Source of the DNA: Savagea serpentis | GTDB lineage: Bacteria > Bacillota > Bacilli > Bacillales_A > Planococcaceae | NCBI RefSeq assembly: GCF_015351395.1 | Contig: NZ_JADKPV010000001.1 | Coordinates: 744,001 to 808,000, forward strand | Length of the DNA stretch: 64,000 nucleotides | Reading direction: 5' to 3' | Program-made: the position numbers and the translations under genes | Notes under the pieces: generated by a model | Databases searched by the model: none | Told to the model about the DNA's origin: nothing | The model's input: the letters and a program-made list of their open reading frames with translations, nothing else | In this document: one piece after another, positions 50,966 through 59,849 of the stretch | How positions within the stretch are numbered: the first letter of the stretch is position 1 | Layout of the letters: each line of letters begins with the position of its first letter

Positions 50966-51112
50966 GCATAGAAAGAATGGTTCGACCATTCGCAAGAAGC
51001 GGGCTATACGTCAGCTTTTTGTTGATTTTACTTTATAAAAGTGCAGAGTTTTTATGGTGAAAGATTATACATTGCCATGAAAAACTCTGCACTTTTATGT
51101 TTTTAAAAATTT
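50966..51112 (+). ncRNA. Candidate structured non-coding RNA next to the Abi gene
   Basis: Starting about 7 bases after the promoter's -10 box, the stretch holds a tight hairpin (GAATGGT TCG ACCATTC, 50975-50991), a 20-nt linker GCAAGAAGCGGGCTATACGT, and a 22-bp long hairpin (TAAAAGTGCAGAGTTTTT.. / ..AAAAACTCTGCACTTTTA, 51034-51098) ending in TGTTTTT. There is no ribosome-binding site or ORF. A conserved RNA motif beside abiF genes has been described (abiF RNA); this may be a member or an analogue, acting as the antitoxin-like partner of the HEPN protein. The motif match could not be tested here. Confidence 0.65.
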
Positions 51113-51410
51113 TTCATTATTTTTTCCTAGCACATTATGGATATGTAGCGGTACACCGTCAAAATATCGTCAGCCGAGAAGCAGGTGGAGTATATTTTTA
51201 CAAATCGAAGTGGCACTAGCAGAAATGATCGCTATTTTATAAACATTAAAATGATTATAAAAGCAAGGTGTTAGTGGAGTAGTGATGATCACATATTAAA
51301 AACAATGAGATTAGAATTCCATATTTTTATTTTAGTTTACATAATATAACTTATAGGAAGTTATATCTCATATATAAGTATACAAGTAATATTGAGATAA
51401 AATCAAAATT
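51113..51410. other. AT-rich spacer with a possible gene remnant
   Basis: About 300 bases without a supported gene. A frame from 51127 to 51219 reads LAHYGYVAVHRQNIVSREAGG and then stops; it has no start codon or ribosome-binding site and may be the end of a lost gene. The rest has no clear features. Confidence 0.4.
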
Positions 51411-52172
51411 TCATGAGATATGTTGTATTTTTTTCGTCCATTGCCAAATGGCTTGCGCTAAAAGATTTTCTAAATGATTCATCCATTCATCTAACCGATC
51501 ATGTTTTTCATATTCCATGGTGTTTAACTCATTTTGCAATGTTCGTTGCAACTCGAAAACTTTCCGCAACAATTCATTAAACGCTTGCTCTGTATGATTT
51601 CGTTTAAACTGCCGTAACGTCTCATGTAATCGACCATCCCGCTTCAACGGATGATTCCCTTGAAAGTACGCTTTTAGCTCTTCTGTATCGATCCGCTCTC
51701 CAAATTGACAAACAAATTGCGTATGCAGCGCATATAAGTAAAAATTGACGAGCGCTTTCGCATCTTTCTCTTTCTGAATGCAATCCATTGATTTCGTAAG
51801 CATCCCGAGCGTACTATATAGCAAGTTTTTGCGGTTTTCATACAAAATAAACGGGACTGACGCATCCAATTCATCGTAAAACGATTGAAATTCTTTCGTA
51901 CAACGCACTTCTTTCGCCCAAAGAAACGATGAATTGCTCATATTTGGCTTTTTAATCCACTGCATCATGTTGCGCACATCGACTTCCAACCGATCGATTT
52001 TTGCCTCTTCGTCGATGGTTTGAGTTGTCTTACAAATATTGCCGAGCATCACATGTCGGAGTGATGAAGGGAGTACAAAGTGAAGTTCGTCTCGATCGGA
52101 CGACTCCGTTTCTAAAGAATAGTTGATAGAACCGACCGTAAAGCACATAACGCCCCGCTTCTCTTCTGCCAT
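51411..52172 (-). CDS. Nucleotidyltransferase-like protein, YcgL-type (253 aa)
   Basis: ATG 52172 follows GAAAGGAGGAAGTCGG. The N-terminus CFTVGSINYSLETESSDRDELHFVLPS resembles the GS..xG...SDxDx motif of DNA-polymerase-beta-type nucleotidyltransferases (YcgL group), with a conserved-looking Asp pair S-D-R-D. The rest is helical, typical for the C-terminal part of the family. The second Asp is followed by E-L instead of the more usual pattern, so catalysis is uncertain. Function is unknown. It is divergent from the gene at 52262. Confidence 0.6.
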   Translation of the reverse strand: MAEEKRGVMCFTVGSINYSLETESSDRDELHFVLPSSLRHVMLGNICKTTQTIDEEAKIDRLEVDVRNMMQWIKKPNMSNSSFLWAKEVRCTKEFQSFYDELDASVPFILYENRKNLLYSTLGMLTKSMDCIQKEKDAKALVNFYLYALHTQFVCQFGERIDTEELKAYFQGNHPLKRDGRLHETLRQFKRNHTEQAFNELLRKVFELQRTLQNELNTMEYEKHDRLDEWMNHLENLLAQAIWQWTKKIQHIS

Positions 52173-52261
52173 CCGACTTCCTCCTTTCGATATTTCCTGT
52201 TATTTCAAAGAATATGGTAAAATGAAGTGAATCGACTAATAAAAGAGTGAGGAGACACAGT

Positions 52262-52912
52262 ATGAGTGAAACGACAAGCTTTTCAAACAAATTGAAACGT
52301 TGGACGATCATCATTTTATCCGTAGTATTACTCGTCCTTCTTCTTGTGCTCGTCTTGAACTTTAAAAATTTATCGTTTTTCGGTAAATCCGTTCAAGAGA
52401 AGTTTACAGGAATTGAAACGACACTTCAAACGTACGATGATGACGGGCAAGCATTGGACAAAATGGTCGGCAAATCTGTAGCGATCGATGCCGATAAACA
52501 GTTTTCATTATACAATGAAGATGGAGATGAAATTAAAAAATCTCAAGTGTTAAAAATTACAGTCGGTGGCCACGAAGCGATTCACGTTGGCTCTAGCTTA
52601 ATCGCTTACGAAAAGGGACTCGATAATATTTTAGACGAATATAGTGAGACGATTACAATTGATAACACAAATCGTACGGTACCCTTTGTGAATAAATTCG
52701 TCAACGACATGAAAAATCGTTTCCAAGGGATGGATAAAGTCGTGCTAATCCGTTCGCAAAGCGGGAAACCGATTGCGACATTCGCGGGGAATAAAGTTGT
52801 TTTTAAAGAGACTGAAATCGAAAAATCGACCGCTCTTTTAATCGATGGAAAACTACTCTTTATTTACCGCAGCGACTATAGCATTTACGACCGCGCCCTG
52901 CTGGAACAATAA
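52262..52912 (+). CDS. Single-span extracytoplasmic protein, DUF5052-like (216 aa)
   Basis: ATG 52262 follows GTGAGGAGACACAGT; the frame opens slightly earlier (52247) without a site. A single membrane helix spans about 14-36. The extracellular part contains TTLQTYDDDGQALDKMVGKSV, VLKITVGGHEAIHVGSSLIAYE and VLIRSQSGKPIATFAGNKV, which I associate with DUF5052-type proteins of Bacilli. No enzymatic residues are recognised. A terminator follows. Confidence 0.65.
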   Translation: MSETTSFSNKLKRWTIIILSVVLLVLLLVLVLNFKNLSFFGKSVQEKFTGIETTLQTYDDDGQALDKMVGKSVAIDADKQFSLYNEDGDEIKKSQVLKITVGGHEAIHVGSSLIAYEKGLDNILDEYSETITIDNTNRTVPFVNKFVNDMKNRFQGMDKVVLIRSQSGKPIATFAGNKVVFKETEIEKSTALLIDGKLLFIYRSDYSIYDRALLEQ

Positions 52913-52953
52913 AAAACACCCCCCTGATCTCCGTGATCGAGGGGATGTTTTTT
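52913..52953. terminator. Bidirectional terminator
   Basis: AAAACACCCCCCT pairs with AGGGGATGTTTT (imperfect) around a 14-nt loop, T-rich on both strands, between convergent genes. Confidence 0.75.
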
Positions 52954-54137
52954 TAATCAAATTGCAAATTTTTTCGTTTCGTTTGAAGCCAGAAAAACGT
53001 CGTGAGAGATACGCTGACGAGCGCAAAGATGACCGCCATCCATTGTAAGCCAATCCAGTCGAGTAAAGCACCAGACGATAATAAGACGACTTGGAACATG
53101 ACACGCTCTAACATGTTACGGAAAGCGAAAAAGCGCCCGTGGTAAGCTCTTGGCATTTGCTGCTGGAACACGAGCATCGCCGTCGGAAAGAAACAACCGA
53201 GTGAAAAGCCGAGCAAAGCAAATGCGAGCAAAACGAGTGGCACATTCGTCGGAACATATAAAAACAGCTCTGCTAAGCCGACGATCCACGCGAACGTAAA
53301 CAAGATTGTCTTCGTTCGAACGTGCAACGTAATGCGCTTAATGACGATGGTCCCAATCATGAAGGAGATTCCTTCAATCGCATAGACGATTCCTTTAATA
53401 GACGTAGAATCTTGAATTTGACTTAATTGAATGACAATCAAGTTAAAGGACCCTAAAAAGAGTAAGGGGATGAGCGTCATAATGAGCGTCATCGTCACTT
53501 GTGGGAATTCCCGTAAAATCGGGAACACTTCTTTGAATCCCCCGCTCTTATCCCCTTTCGCCCGCTTCGGAATAACCGCTTCTTCCACGATGAGCATCGA
53601 CGTCGTCACGAGTAAGAAAATATACGCGAAAAACGACATCCAATAAAGAGCGCTTAATGAAATTTGAATGAGTAACAGTCCTGCCAGCGCCGTTCCTAAT
53701 ACGCGAGCAATTGTCGCGACGTTCATATGCCATCCGTTCATCACAAGCAATTGATGTTCATCGACAATGAGCGGAATCGTCGCTTGTAACGCGGGAAAAT
53801 AAAAACTAGACGCGATTTGAATACTAATGACGAAGCCGATCATCCAAGCGATCGAATCTTGCTGAATCGCCACGAACATAAAGAGCACGCTCATGAGACG
53901 CCCAATTCCCGCTCCTATGAGCACTTTCTTTTTACTCGTTCGATCAATCACCTTCCCCGCAAAAGGTCCAATGAGCACCCCTGCAAGCAGCCCTGTCGAT
54001 AAAATTAAAGCTTTTTGGAAGTCGGAAGGCACTTTCTCCTGCATAAACTCCAAATTCCCGATAATCCCCATCCATAACCCAATTCCTGCAATTAACTCCC
54101 CAATTAAAATAATCCATACATTTCGATTACGCCACAT
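52953..54137 (-). CDS. Major facilitator superfamily transporter (394 aa)
   Basis: ATG 54137 follows AAGAAAGATAGAGGAATGGACTT with a weak GGA site. Twelve membrane helices are predicted. MFS loop motif A is seen as GPFAGKVIDRTSKKKVLIGAG between helices 2 and 3. The style (DHA3-like, Bacillus drug/macrolide exporter family) suggests drug or metabolite efflux, but the substrate is unknown. It lies downstream of parC in the same direction with its own terminator between them. Confidence 0.88.
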   Translation of the reverse strand: MWRNRNVWIILIGELIAGIGLWMGIIGNLEFMQEKVPSDFQKALILSTGLLAGVLIGPFAGKVIDRTSKKKVLIGAGIGRLMSVLFMFVAIQQDSIAWMIGFVISIQIASSFYFPALQATIPLIVDEHQLLVMNGWHMNVATIARVLGTALAGLLLIQISLSALYWMSFFAYIFLLVTTSMLIVEEAVIPKRAKGDKSGGFKEVFPILREFPQVTMTLIMTLIPLLFLGSFNLIVIQLSQIQDSTSIKGIVYAIEGISFMIGTIVIKRITLHVRTKTILFTFAWIVGLAELFLYVPTNVPLVLLAFALLGFSLGCFFPTAMLVFQQQMPRAYHGRFFAFRNMLERVMFQVVLLSSGALLDWIGLQWMAVIFALVSVSLTTFFWLQTKRKNLQFD

Positions 54138-54221
54138 AAGTCCATTCCTCTATCTTTCTTAAGTATTTCGATTTTCGAACTATTATACACGGAATGTTCA
54201 CAATTGTCATGAAAGAAAACT

Positions 54222-54256
54222 AAAAACTGCCTACCTCCTATGAAGTAGACAGTTTT
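54222..54256 (-). terminator. Terminator of the parE-parC operon
   Basis: On minus, CTGTCTACTTC pairs with GAGGTAGGCAG and is followed by TTTTTAG, just after the parC stop. Confidence 0.8.
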
Positions 54257-54259
54257 CCT

Positions 54260-56680
54260 TTATTCGATAGTATGTTGAACGTACGTATGCGCCAGCATAT
54301 TGGCATCGGTTTTTTCCCATAATGCGCTACCTGCTGAATTTAAATCCATGTAACGCAGTTCACTTACGAGCAGTTTCACTTGTTCAAAATGTTGATTAAC
54401 GGCATAAAGCTCATCCGTCGTATCGACGAGATGACTGCTGTTATAAAGATGTGGATTCGACTTTAAACGACGAACGAGAGCATTTCCAACAACAGCACGT
54501 GACGTTTCTGGAATATCTTCTAAACGAAGACGCTTCACATGACCTCGATTTGTAAATAAGACGAGAGACTGTTCTTCTTTCACGATGTGCACACGTTGTA
54601 ACGTGTCGTCATCTTTTAACTGAATCCCTCTCACTCCCGCTGTACGCACTCCCGTGACCGCTAATTCGCTTACTGGGAAACGAGTCGATTGGAAATGTTC
54701 CGAAATGAGTAAAAGCTCATCTTCTAACGTACAGAGCGCGACGGATGTCATCGTCTCTTCTTTTTTCGTATTCATCGCACGGAACGTTCGATTGTAGCGG
54801 GCTACTTCATAATCTTTTAATGCTGAAACTTTCACATTTCCTAAACTGCCCGTCGTGACGACATATTGATCTTCATCAAAGCTCGGCACACCGATGACAC
54901 CAATCACTTCTTCATTCGGTGCTAAAGAAATGATGCTCGATAAATGTTGTCCGAGGTCTTTCCAACGAATGTCCGGTAATTCATGGACCGGTTGATACAT
55001 ATAATTCCCGAGTGAAGTGAATAGGAGCAAATGATGTTGCGTATTGAGTGGTGCGACATACAATAAATAGTCGGACTCTTTCATATCCATTCCTTCACCG
55101 TTCGACGCACTATAAGAACGGACACTCGTCCGCTTCACATAGCCATCTTTTGTCACCGAAACGATGACGTCTTCACTTGGAACGAGCACACTTAAATCGA
55201 CTTCGATCGTTTCAACTTCTGGCTCGATAATGCTGCGACGACTGTTCGCATATTTCCGTTGAACGTCTTTCAATTCACGTTGAATGACACGATTCAGCTG
55301 CTTCTCACTGCTTAAAATGAGCTCATAGCGTGCAATTTGTTCATGAAGGTCACGTTCTTCTTCACGTAATGCCGTAATGTCTGTATTCGTTAAACGGTAT
55401 AATTGTAAAGAGACGATCGCTTCGGCTTGCGGCTCTGTAAATTGGAACGCTTCTTGTAAATTTTGTTTCGCATTCCCTTTATCCGTTGAAGAGCGAATCG
55501 TTTCGATCACTTCATCTAAAATCGATAAAGCTTTCATTAATCCTTCTACGATATGAAGGCGTTTCGTTGCGCGGGCGACGTCGTATTTCGTACGGCGCGT
55601 CACGACTTCTTGTTGGTGACCGATATAAGCGTCCAACAACATCGGCAAACTCATTAAACGTGGGCGACGGTCAAATATCGCGACCATATTGAAGTTATAC
55701 GTAATTTGCAAATCGGTATTTTTAAATAAGAAATTACGAATCGCATCCGGATCGATATCTTTTTTTAACTCGACGACGATACGCAATCCTTTTCGATCAC
55801 TTTCATCTCGAATATCTGCGATGCCGTCTAATTTTCGGTCGATACGTAACTCGTCCATTTTTTTCACGACATTCGCTTTGTTTACATCATATGGGATTTC
55901 GGTAAAGACGATTTGTGTTTTTCCAGCCTTTAATTTTTCAATCGTCGACTGAGCGCGTACGACACAGCGTCCTTTCCCTGTCTCGTACGCTTTTTTAATC
56001 CCTTCTTTTCCTTGAATGATCGCTCCTGTCGGAAAATCAGGCCCTTGAATCGCTGTCATCAGTTCATCAACGGTCGCATTCGGATTTTTCATGCGCATAA
56101 ATACCGCTTCGATCACTTCCGCTAAGTTGTGTGGCGGGATATCTGTCGCGTATCCTGCTGAAATTCCGGTCGAACCGTTCACGAGCAAATTCGGAAAACG
56201 TGCAGGAAGTACTGTCGGCTCAATCGTCGCATCGTCAAAGTTCGGAATGAAGTCGACCGTCTTTTTATCGATATCAGCAAGGAGGAGTTCCGACACAGCG
56301 GAAAGACGCGCTTCTGTATAACGCATCGCTGCTGCAGGGTCTCCGTCTACTGAACCGTTATTCCCTTGCATCTCAATCAATTCATGGCGCAGTTTCCACG
56401 TTTGGCTCATCCGGACCATCGCATCATACACCGATATATCTCCGTGGGGGTGATAGTTAGCGATGACGTTTCCGACGGCTTTTGCTGATTTTTTATACGG
56501 CTTATCGCTCGTGTTATGGTCTTGTTGCATCGCGTATAAAATACGACGTTGAACCGGTTTTAACCCATCGCGCGCATCTGGTAATGCACGGTCTTGAATG
56601 ATGTACTTACTATATCGACCGAAGCGATCGCCGATAATTTCTTCCAATGTTAAGTCTTGAATGTGCTCTTGTTGACTCAT
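54260..56680 (-). CDS. parC: DNA topoisomerase IV subunit A (806 aa)
   Basis: ATG 56680 overlaps the parE stop by four bases (ATGA) after GTGAGGAAGT. Type IIA subunit A: ARDGLKPVQRRILYAM near residue 37-51, the quinolone-critical YHPHGDISVYDAMVRMSQ (residues 76-93), active-site Tyr121 in MRYTEARLS, and the C-terminal beta-pinwheel repeats. With ParE it decatenates daughter chromosomes. At the position of Staphylococcus aureus GrlA Ser80 this protein has Ile82 (codon ATA at 56437-56435) and Asp86 replaces Glu84. Ser80 replacements confer quinolone resistance in other species; here it may be natural or selected. Confidence 0.96.
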   Translation of the reverse strand: MSQQEHIQDLTLEEIIGDRFGRYSKYIIQDRALPDARDGLKPVQRRILYAMQQDHNTSDKPYKKSAKAVGNVIANYHPHGDISVYDAMVRMSQTWKLRHELIEMQGNNGSVDGDPAAAMRYTEARLSAVSELLLADIDKKTVDFIPNFDDATIEPTVLPARFPNLLVNGSTGISAGYATDIPPHNLAEVIEAVFMRMKNPNATVDELMTAIQGPDFPTGAIIQGKEGIKKAYETGKGRCVVRAQSTIEKLKAGKTQIVFTEIPYDVNKANVVKKMDELRIDRKLDGIADIRDESDRKGLRIVVELKKDIDPDAIRNFLFKNTDLQITYNFNMVAIFDRRPRLMSLPMLLDAYIGHQQEVVTRRTKYDVARATKRLHIVEGLMKALSILDEVIETIRSSTDKGNAKQNLQEAFQFTEPQAEAIVSLQLYRLTNTDITALREEERDLHEQIARYELILSSEKQLNRVIQRELKDVQRKYANSRRSIIEPEVETIEVDLSVLVPSEDVIVSVTKDGYVKRTSVRSYSASNGEGMDMKESDYLLYVAPLNTQHHLLLFTSLGNYMYQPVHELPDIRWKDLGQHLSSIISLAPNEEVIGVIGVPSFDEDQYVVTTGSLGNVKVSALKDYEVARYNRTFRAMNTKKEETMTSVALCTLEDELLLISEHFQSTRFPVSELAVTGVRTAGVRGIQLKDDDTLQRVHIVKEEQSLVLFTNRGHVKRLRLEDIPETSRAVVGNALVRRLKSNPHLYNSSHLVDTTDELYAVNQHFEQVKLLVSELRYMDLNSAGSALWEKTDANMLAHTYVQHTIE

Positions 56681-58656
56681 ACTTCCTCACCTTCCACATG
56701 AATGAGTTCATTTTCTAACATATTCGTTTCTTCTGTCATGCTGAAGTCGACGTTTTTCTCGATCCAGTTTCGGCGTGGTTCTACTTTATCGCCCATTAAT
56801 GTCGACACTTGCTTTTCAGATTGTCCGCTATTTTCAATCGTGACGCGAATTAATGTGCGCGTTTCAGGATTCATCGTCGTTTCCCATAACTGTTCCGGGT
56901 TCATTTCCCCGAGTCCTTTGTAGCGCTGCAATTTATACGTTTTGCCGATTTCTTGAATCGCTTCTTGAAGGTCTTCTTCCGTCCAAGCGTAGCGCAACAC
57001 TTCTTTCTTCCCCGCTCCTCGGTACACTTTGTAAAGGGGTGGCATCGCGATATACACTTTCCCAGCTTCTACGAGTGGGCGCATGTAGCGGAAGAAGAAC
57101 GTCAGCAACAGCACTTGAATGTGCGCCCCGTCCGTATCCGCATCCGTCATAATGATCACTTTGTCATAATTGGAATCTTCCACAGTGAAATCAGACCCGA
57201 CACCAGCACCAATCGCATGGATAATCGTGTTAATTTCTTCGTTTTTCATAATGTCTTCAAGTTTTGCTTTTTCAGTATTTAACACTTTTCCTCGCAGTGG
57301 CAAAATCGCTTGGAATGTTCGGTCGCGTCCTTGTTTTGCAGAGCCTCCCGCTGAGTCCCCTTCGACTAAGTACAGTTCGTTATTTTTCGCATTGCGAGAC
57401 TGCGCAGGGGTTAATTTCCCTGATAGTAAAGTGTCCGAACGTTTACGCTTTTTCCCGTTGCGCGCATCTTCTCGCGCTTTTCGCGCTGCCATGCGCACTT
57501 GTTGGGCGCGGATCGCTTTTCGTACAAGCTCAGCGCTAAACTCCGCATTTTCTTCTAAATAATAGTTCAGCTGTTGGCTGACGACCGCGTCTGTCGCTGT
57601 GCGGGCTTCACTCGTTCCGAGCTTCCCTTTCGTCTGCCCTTCGAACTGCAAAATCTCTTCAGGAATGCGCACGGAAATAATCGCAGTCAATCCTTCTCGA
57701 ATATCCGCGCCATCTAAATTTTTATCTTTTTCTTTCAGTAATCCTGTTTTTCGAGCGTATTCGTTAATGACGCGCGTCATCGCCGTACGCGTACCTGTTT
57801 CATGTGTTCCTCCGTCGCTCGTTCGCACGTTGTTGACGAAAGAGAGTACGGTTTCGGAATAGCCGTCATTAAACTGAAACGCAAATTCGACTTCGATGTC
57901 TTCTTGCGTCCCTTCTAAATAAGCGACTTCATGCAATGTATCTTTCTCTTCGTTTAAATAATGGACGAAAGCGACGATTCCGTCGTCATATTGGAATGTC
58001 TCTTCGACTTTTTCTGCTTCGCGTTCATCAATCAAACGGAAAGCGACACCTTTTAATAAAAAAGCAGATTCGCGCAATCGTTCACGAATCGTCTCTCGGT
58101 TATACGTCGTCGTTGAAAAGATCGATGCATCTGGCTTGAAATGAATGCATGTTCCCTTCTGTTTTGTCGCGCCGACTTCTTCTAATGTGGTCACTGGCTT
58201 TCCGCCATTTTCAAAACGTTGTGTAAACTGTTTACCGTCGCGGTAAATTGTTACCGTGAGCCACTCTGATAACGCGTTGACGACAGATGCACCGACACCG
58301 TGCAGCCCGCCACTCGTCTTATAACCACCTTGTCCAAACTTACCTCCCGCGTGCAGCACAGTCATAATGACTTCTGCTGTCGGTCGACCGGTCTGGTGAG
58401 TCCCCGTAGGCATGCCTCGTCCATAATCTCGGACACTGACAGAATCGTCTTGATGCAAAGTGACGACCACTTCGCGACCAAATCCTGCTAACGCTTCATC
58501 GACGGCATTATCGACAATCTCATAAATTAAATGATGCAGGCCACGTCCATCGGTCGAACCGATATACATTCCTGGACGTTTTCGCACTGCATCGAGCCCT
58601 TCTAGTACTTGAATCGCATCATCATCATAATTCATCATTTGATTTGTATTCGTCAC
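56677..58656 (-). CDS. parE: DNA topoisomerase IV subunit B (659 aa)
   Basis: GTG 58656 is seven bases after GGAGGGTGTCGAA's GGAGGG core, and the length from it equals the usual ParE; the upstream ATGs at 58671 and 58701 have no site. GHKL ATPase: GLDAVRKRPGMYIGS, IVDNAVDEALAG (Asn/Glu), VRDYGRGMPTG, TSGGLHGVGASVVNALS. Toprim domain: YLVEGDSAGGSAKQGRDR, ILPLRGKVLN, IIMTDADTDGAHI. The end carries IEKNVDF. It forms the heterotetramer with ParC. Confidence 0.97.
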   Translation of the reverse strand: MTNTNQMMNYDDDAIQVLEGLDAVRKRPGMYIGSTDGRGLHHLIYEIVDNAVDEALAGFGREVVVTLHQDDSVSVRDYGRGMPTGTHQTGRPTAEVIMTVLHAGGKFGQGGYKTSGGLHGVGASVVNALSEWLTVTIYRDGKQFTQRFENGGKPVTTLEEVGATKQKGTCIHFKPDASIFSTTTYNRETIRERLRESAFLLKGVAFRLIDEREAEKVEETFQYDDGIVAFVHYLNEEKDTLHEVAYLEGTQEDIEVEFAFQFNDGYSETVLSFVNNVRTSDGGTHETGTRTAMTRVINEYARKTGLLKEKDKNLDGADIREGLTAIISVRIPEEILQFEGQTKGKLGTSEARTATDAVVSQQLNYYLEENAEFSAELVRKAIRAQQVRMAARKAREDARNGKKRKRSDTLLSGKLTPAQSRNAKNNELYLVEGDSAGGSAKQGRDRTFQAILPLRGKVLNTEKAKLEDIMKNEEINTIIHAIGAGVGSDFTVEDSNYDKVIIMTDADTDGAHIQVLLLTFFFRYMRPLVEAGKVYIAMPPLYKVYRGAGKKEVLRYAWTEEDLQEAIQEIGKTYKLQRYKGLGEMNPEQLWETTMNPETRTLIRVTIENSGQSEKQVSTLMGDKVEPRRNWIEKNVDFSMTEETNMLENELIHVEGEEV

Positions 58657-58895
58657 TTCGACACCCTCCATAAAAACATGTGTTCTCTTTTTTATTATCA
58701 ACTATGCTGAAAACATTGTCAAATCACGCTCTGCGACATTCGAAAATTAATTGTATAGAACATTTTCAAAAAAAGCAACGAACTTCTAAAAGCAAGCATT
58801 CAAAAAATAGTTTTCTTTTTCAACTATTGTTGGCACTCTTTTTACGGTATGATAGACTTATCTTGTATTTATTTCTAGCGTAAAGGGGTACCATT

Positions 58896-59498
58896 ATGAA
58901 TATCGTTCTCGTCATACTCATCGCCTACCTACTAGGCTCTATCCCATCTGCCCTTTGGATCGGGAAAGTATTTTTTAAAACGGATATACGCGAGCATGGA
59001 AGCGGTAACTTAGGTGCAACGAACACATTCCGCGTGCTCGGCAAAAAAGCAGGCATCATCGTCACTTTACTCGATATATTGAAAGGGAGCGCGGCTGTGT
59101 GGATCGCTTCTCTCGCATACTTTCAACCACTTCCCGTTGAAACGATCGTCATCGGTCTATTCGCAGTTATCGGTCACATGTTCCCGTTATTCGCTCGCTT
59201 CCGGGGTGGAAAAGCAGTCGCTACAAGCGCAGGGGTATTACTCGCTTATGCACCGATTGTATTTGTCATCGTCTTAGCCATTTTTATTATCAGTTTGAAA
59301 GTAACGAAGATGGTTTCACTCTCTTCTGTGATTGTCGCTTGTTCAGGGATTATTATCGCAATCGTCGAGTTCATTCGTTCGCAAAACTATTCCTTTTCTA
59401 TTATAGTCATATGTATGGCACTGTTTATCATTTATCGACATCGTGCGAATTTAGAACGGATTAAAAATGGTACAGAACCAAAAATCACGTGGCTTTAG
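58896..59498 (+). CDS. plsY: Acyl-phosphate glycerol-3-phosphate acyltransferase PlsY (200 aa)
   Basis: ATG 58896 follows GTAAAGGGGTACCATT. Five membrane helices and all three PlsY motifs are seen: [17 protein letters not shown], then [22 protein letters not shown], and [20 protein letters not shown]. It transfers the acyl group of acyl-phosphate to glycerol-3-phosphate, the first step of phospholipid synthesis. It is divergent from parE, as is usual in Bacillales. Confidence 0.97.
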   Translation: MNIVLVILIAYLLGSIPSALWIGKVFFKTDIREHGSGNLGATNTFRVLGKKAGIIVTLLDILKGSAAVWIASLAYFQPLPVETIVIGLFAVIGHMFPLFARFRGGKAVATSAGVLLAYAPIVFVIVLAIFIISLKVTKMVSLSSVIVACSGIIIAIVEFIRSQNYSFSIIVICMALFIIYRHRANLERIKNGTEPKITWL

Positions 59499-59508
59499 GA
59501 GGAGTTTT

Positions 59509-59799
59509 ATGAACATTCAACTAACCGAAGATGCTGTCCGTTGGTTTGAGACAGAAATGGACGTCGAACCAGGAGAAACGGTACAATTTTATGCGCGTTA
59601 TGGAGGCTCAAGCCCGCTTCATGAAGGTTTCTCACTCGGCATTCAAAAAAGCGAACCCGATAAAATTGTTGCGAAGACGGTCATCAATGACGTGACGTAT
59701 TACATCGATGAACATGATGCGTGGTTTTTCCAAGATCATCATTTACTCGTCTCTCTCAATGATGATTTAAATGAACTGCACTTCGCTTACGAAAAATAA
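59509..59799 (+). CDS. HesB/IscA-like (YneR-type) protein (96 aa)
   Basis: ATG 59509 follows TTAGGAGGAGTTTT, 10 bp after plsY. Iron-sulfur carrier fold: VRWFETEMDVEPGETVQFYARYGGSS, FSLGIQKSEPDKIVAKTVINDVTYYIDEHDAWFF. The three cysteines of IscA-type carriers are absent, as in the YneR (HesB-like) group of Bacillus. Its role is therefore not metal-cluster transfer in the classical way and is unknown. Confidence 0.88.
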   Translation: MNIQLTEDAVRWFETEMDVEPGETVQFYARYGGSSPLHEGFSLGIQKSEPDKIVAKTVINDVTYYIDEHDAWFFQDHHLLVSLNDDLNELHFAYEK

Positions 59800-59811
59800 A
59801 AGGATAATGCT

Positions 59812-59849
59812 AAAAGCCTGACGAATCAATAATAACGTCAGGCTTTTTC
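59812..59849. terminator. Bidirectional terminator
   Basis: AAAAGCCTGACG pairs with CGTCAGGCTTTTT around an A/T-rich loop between convergent genes. Confidence 0.85.

Noticed and set aside
55689-58491. Several plus-strand frames of 60-130 codons
   Set aside because: All are shadows of parC and parE on the opposite strand.
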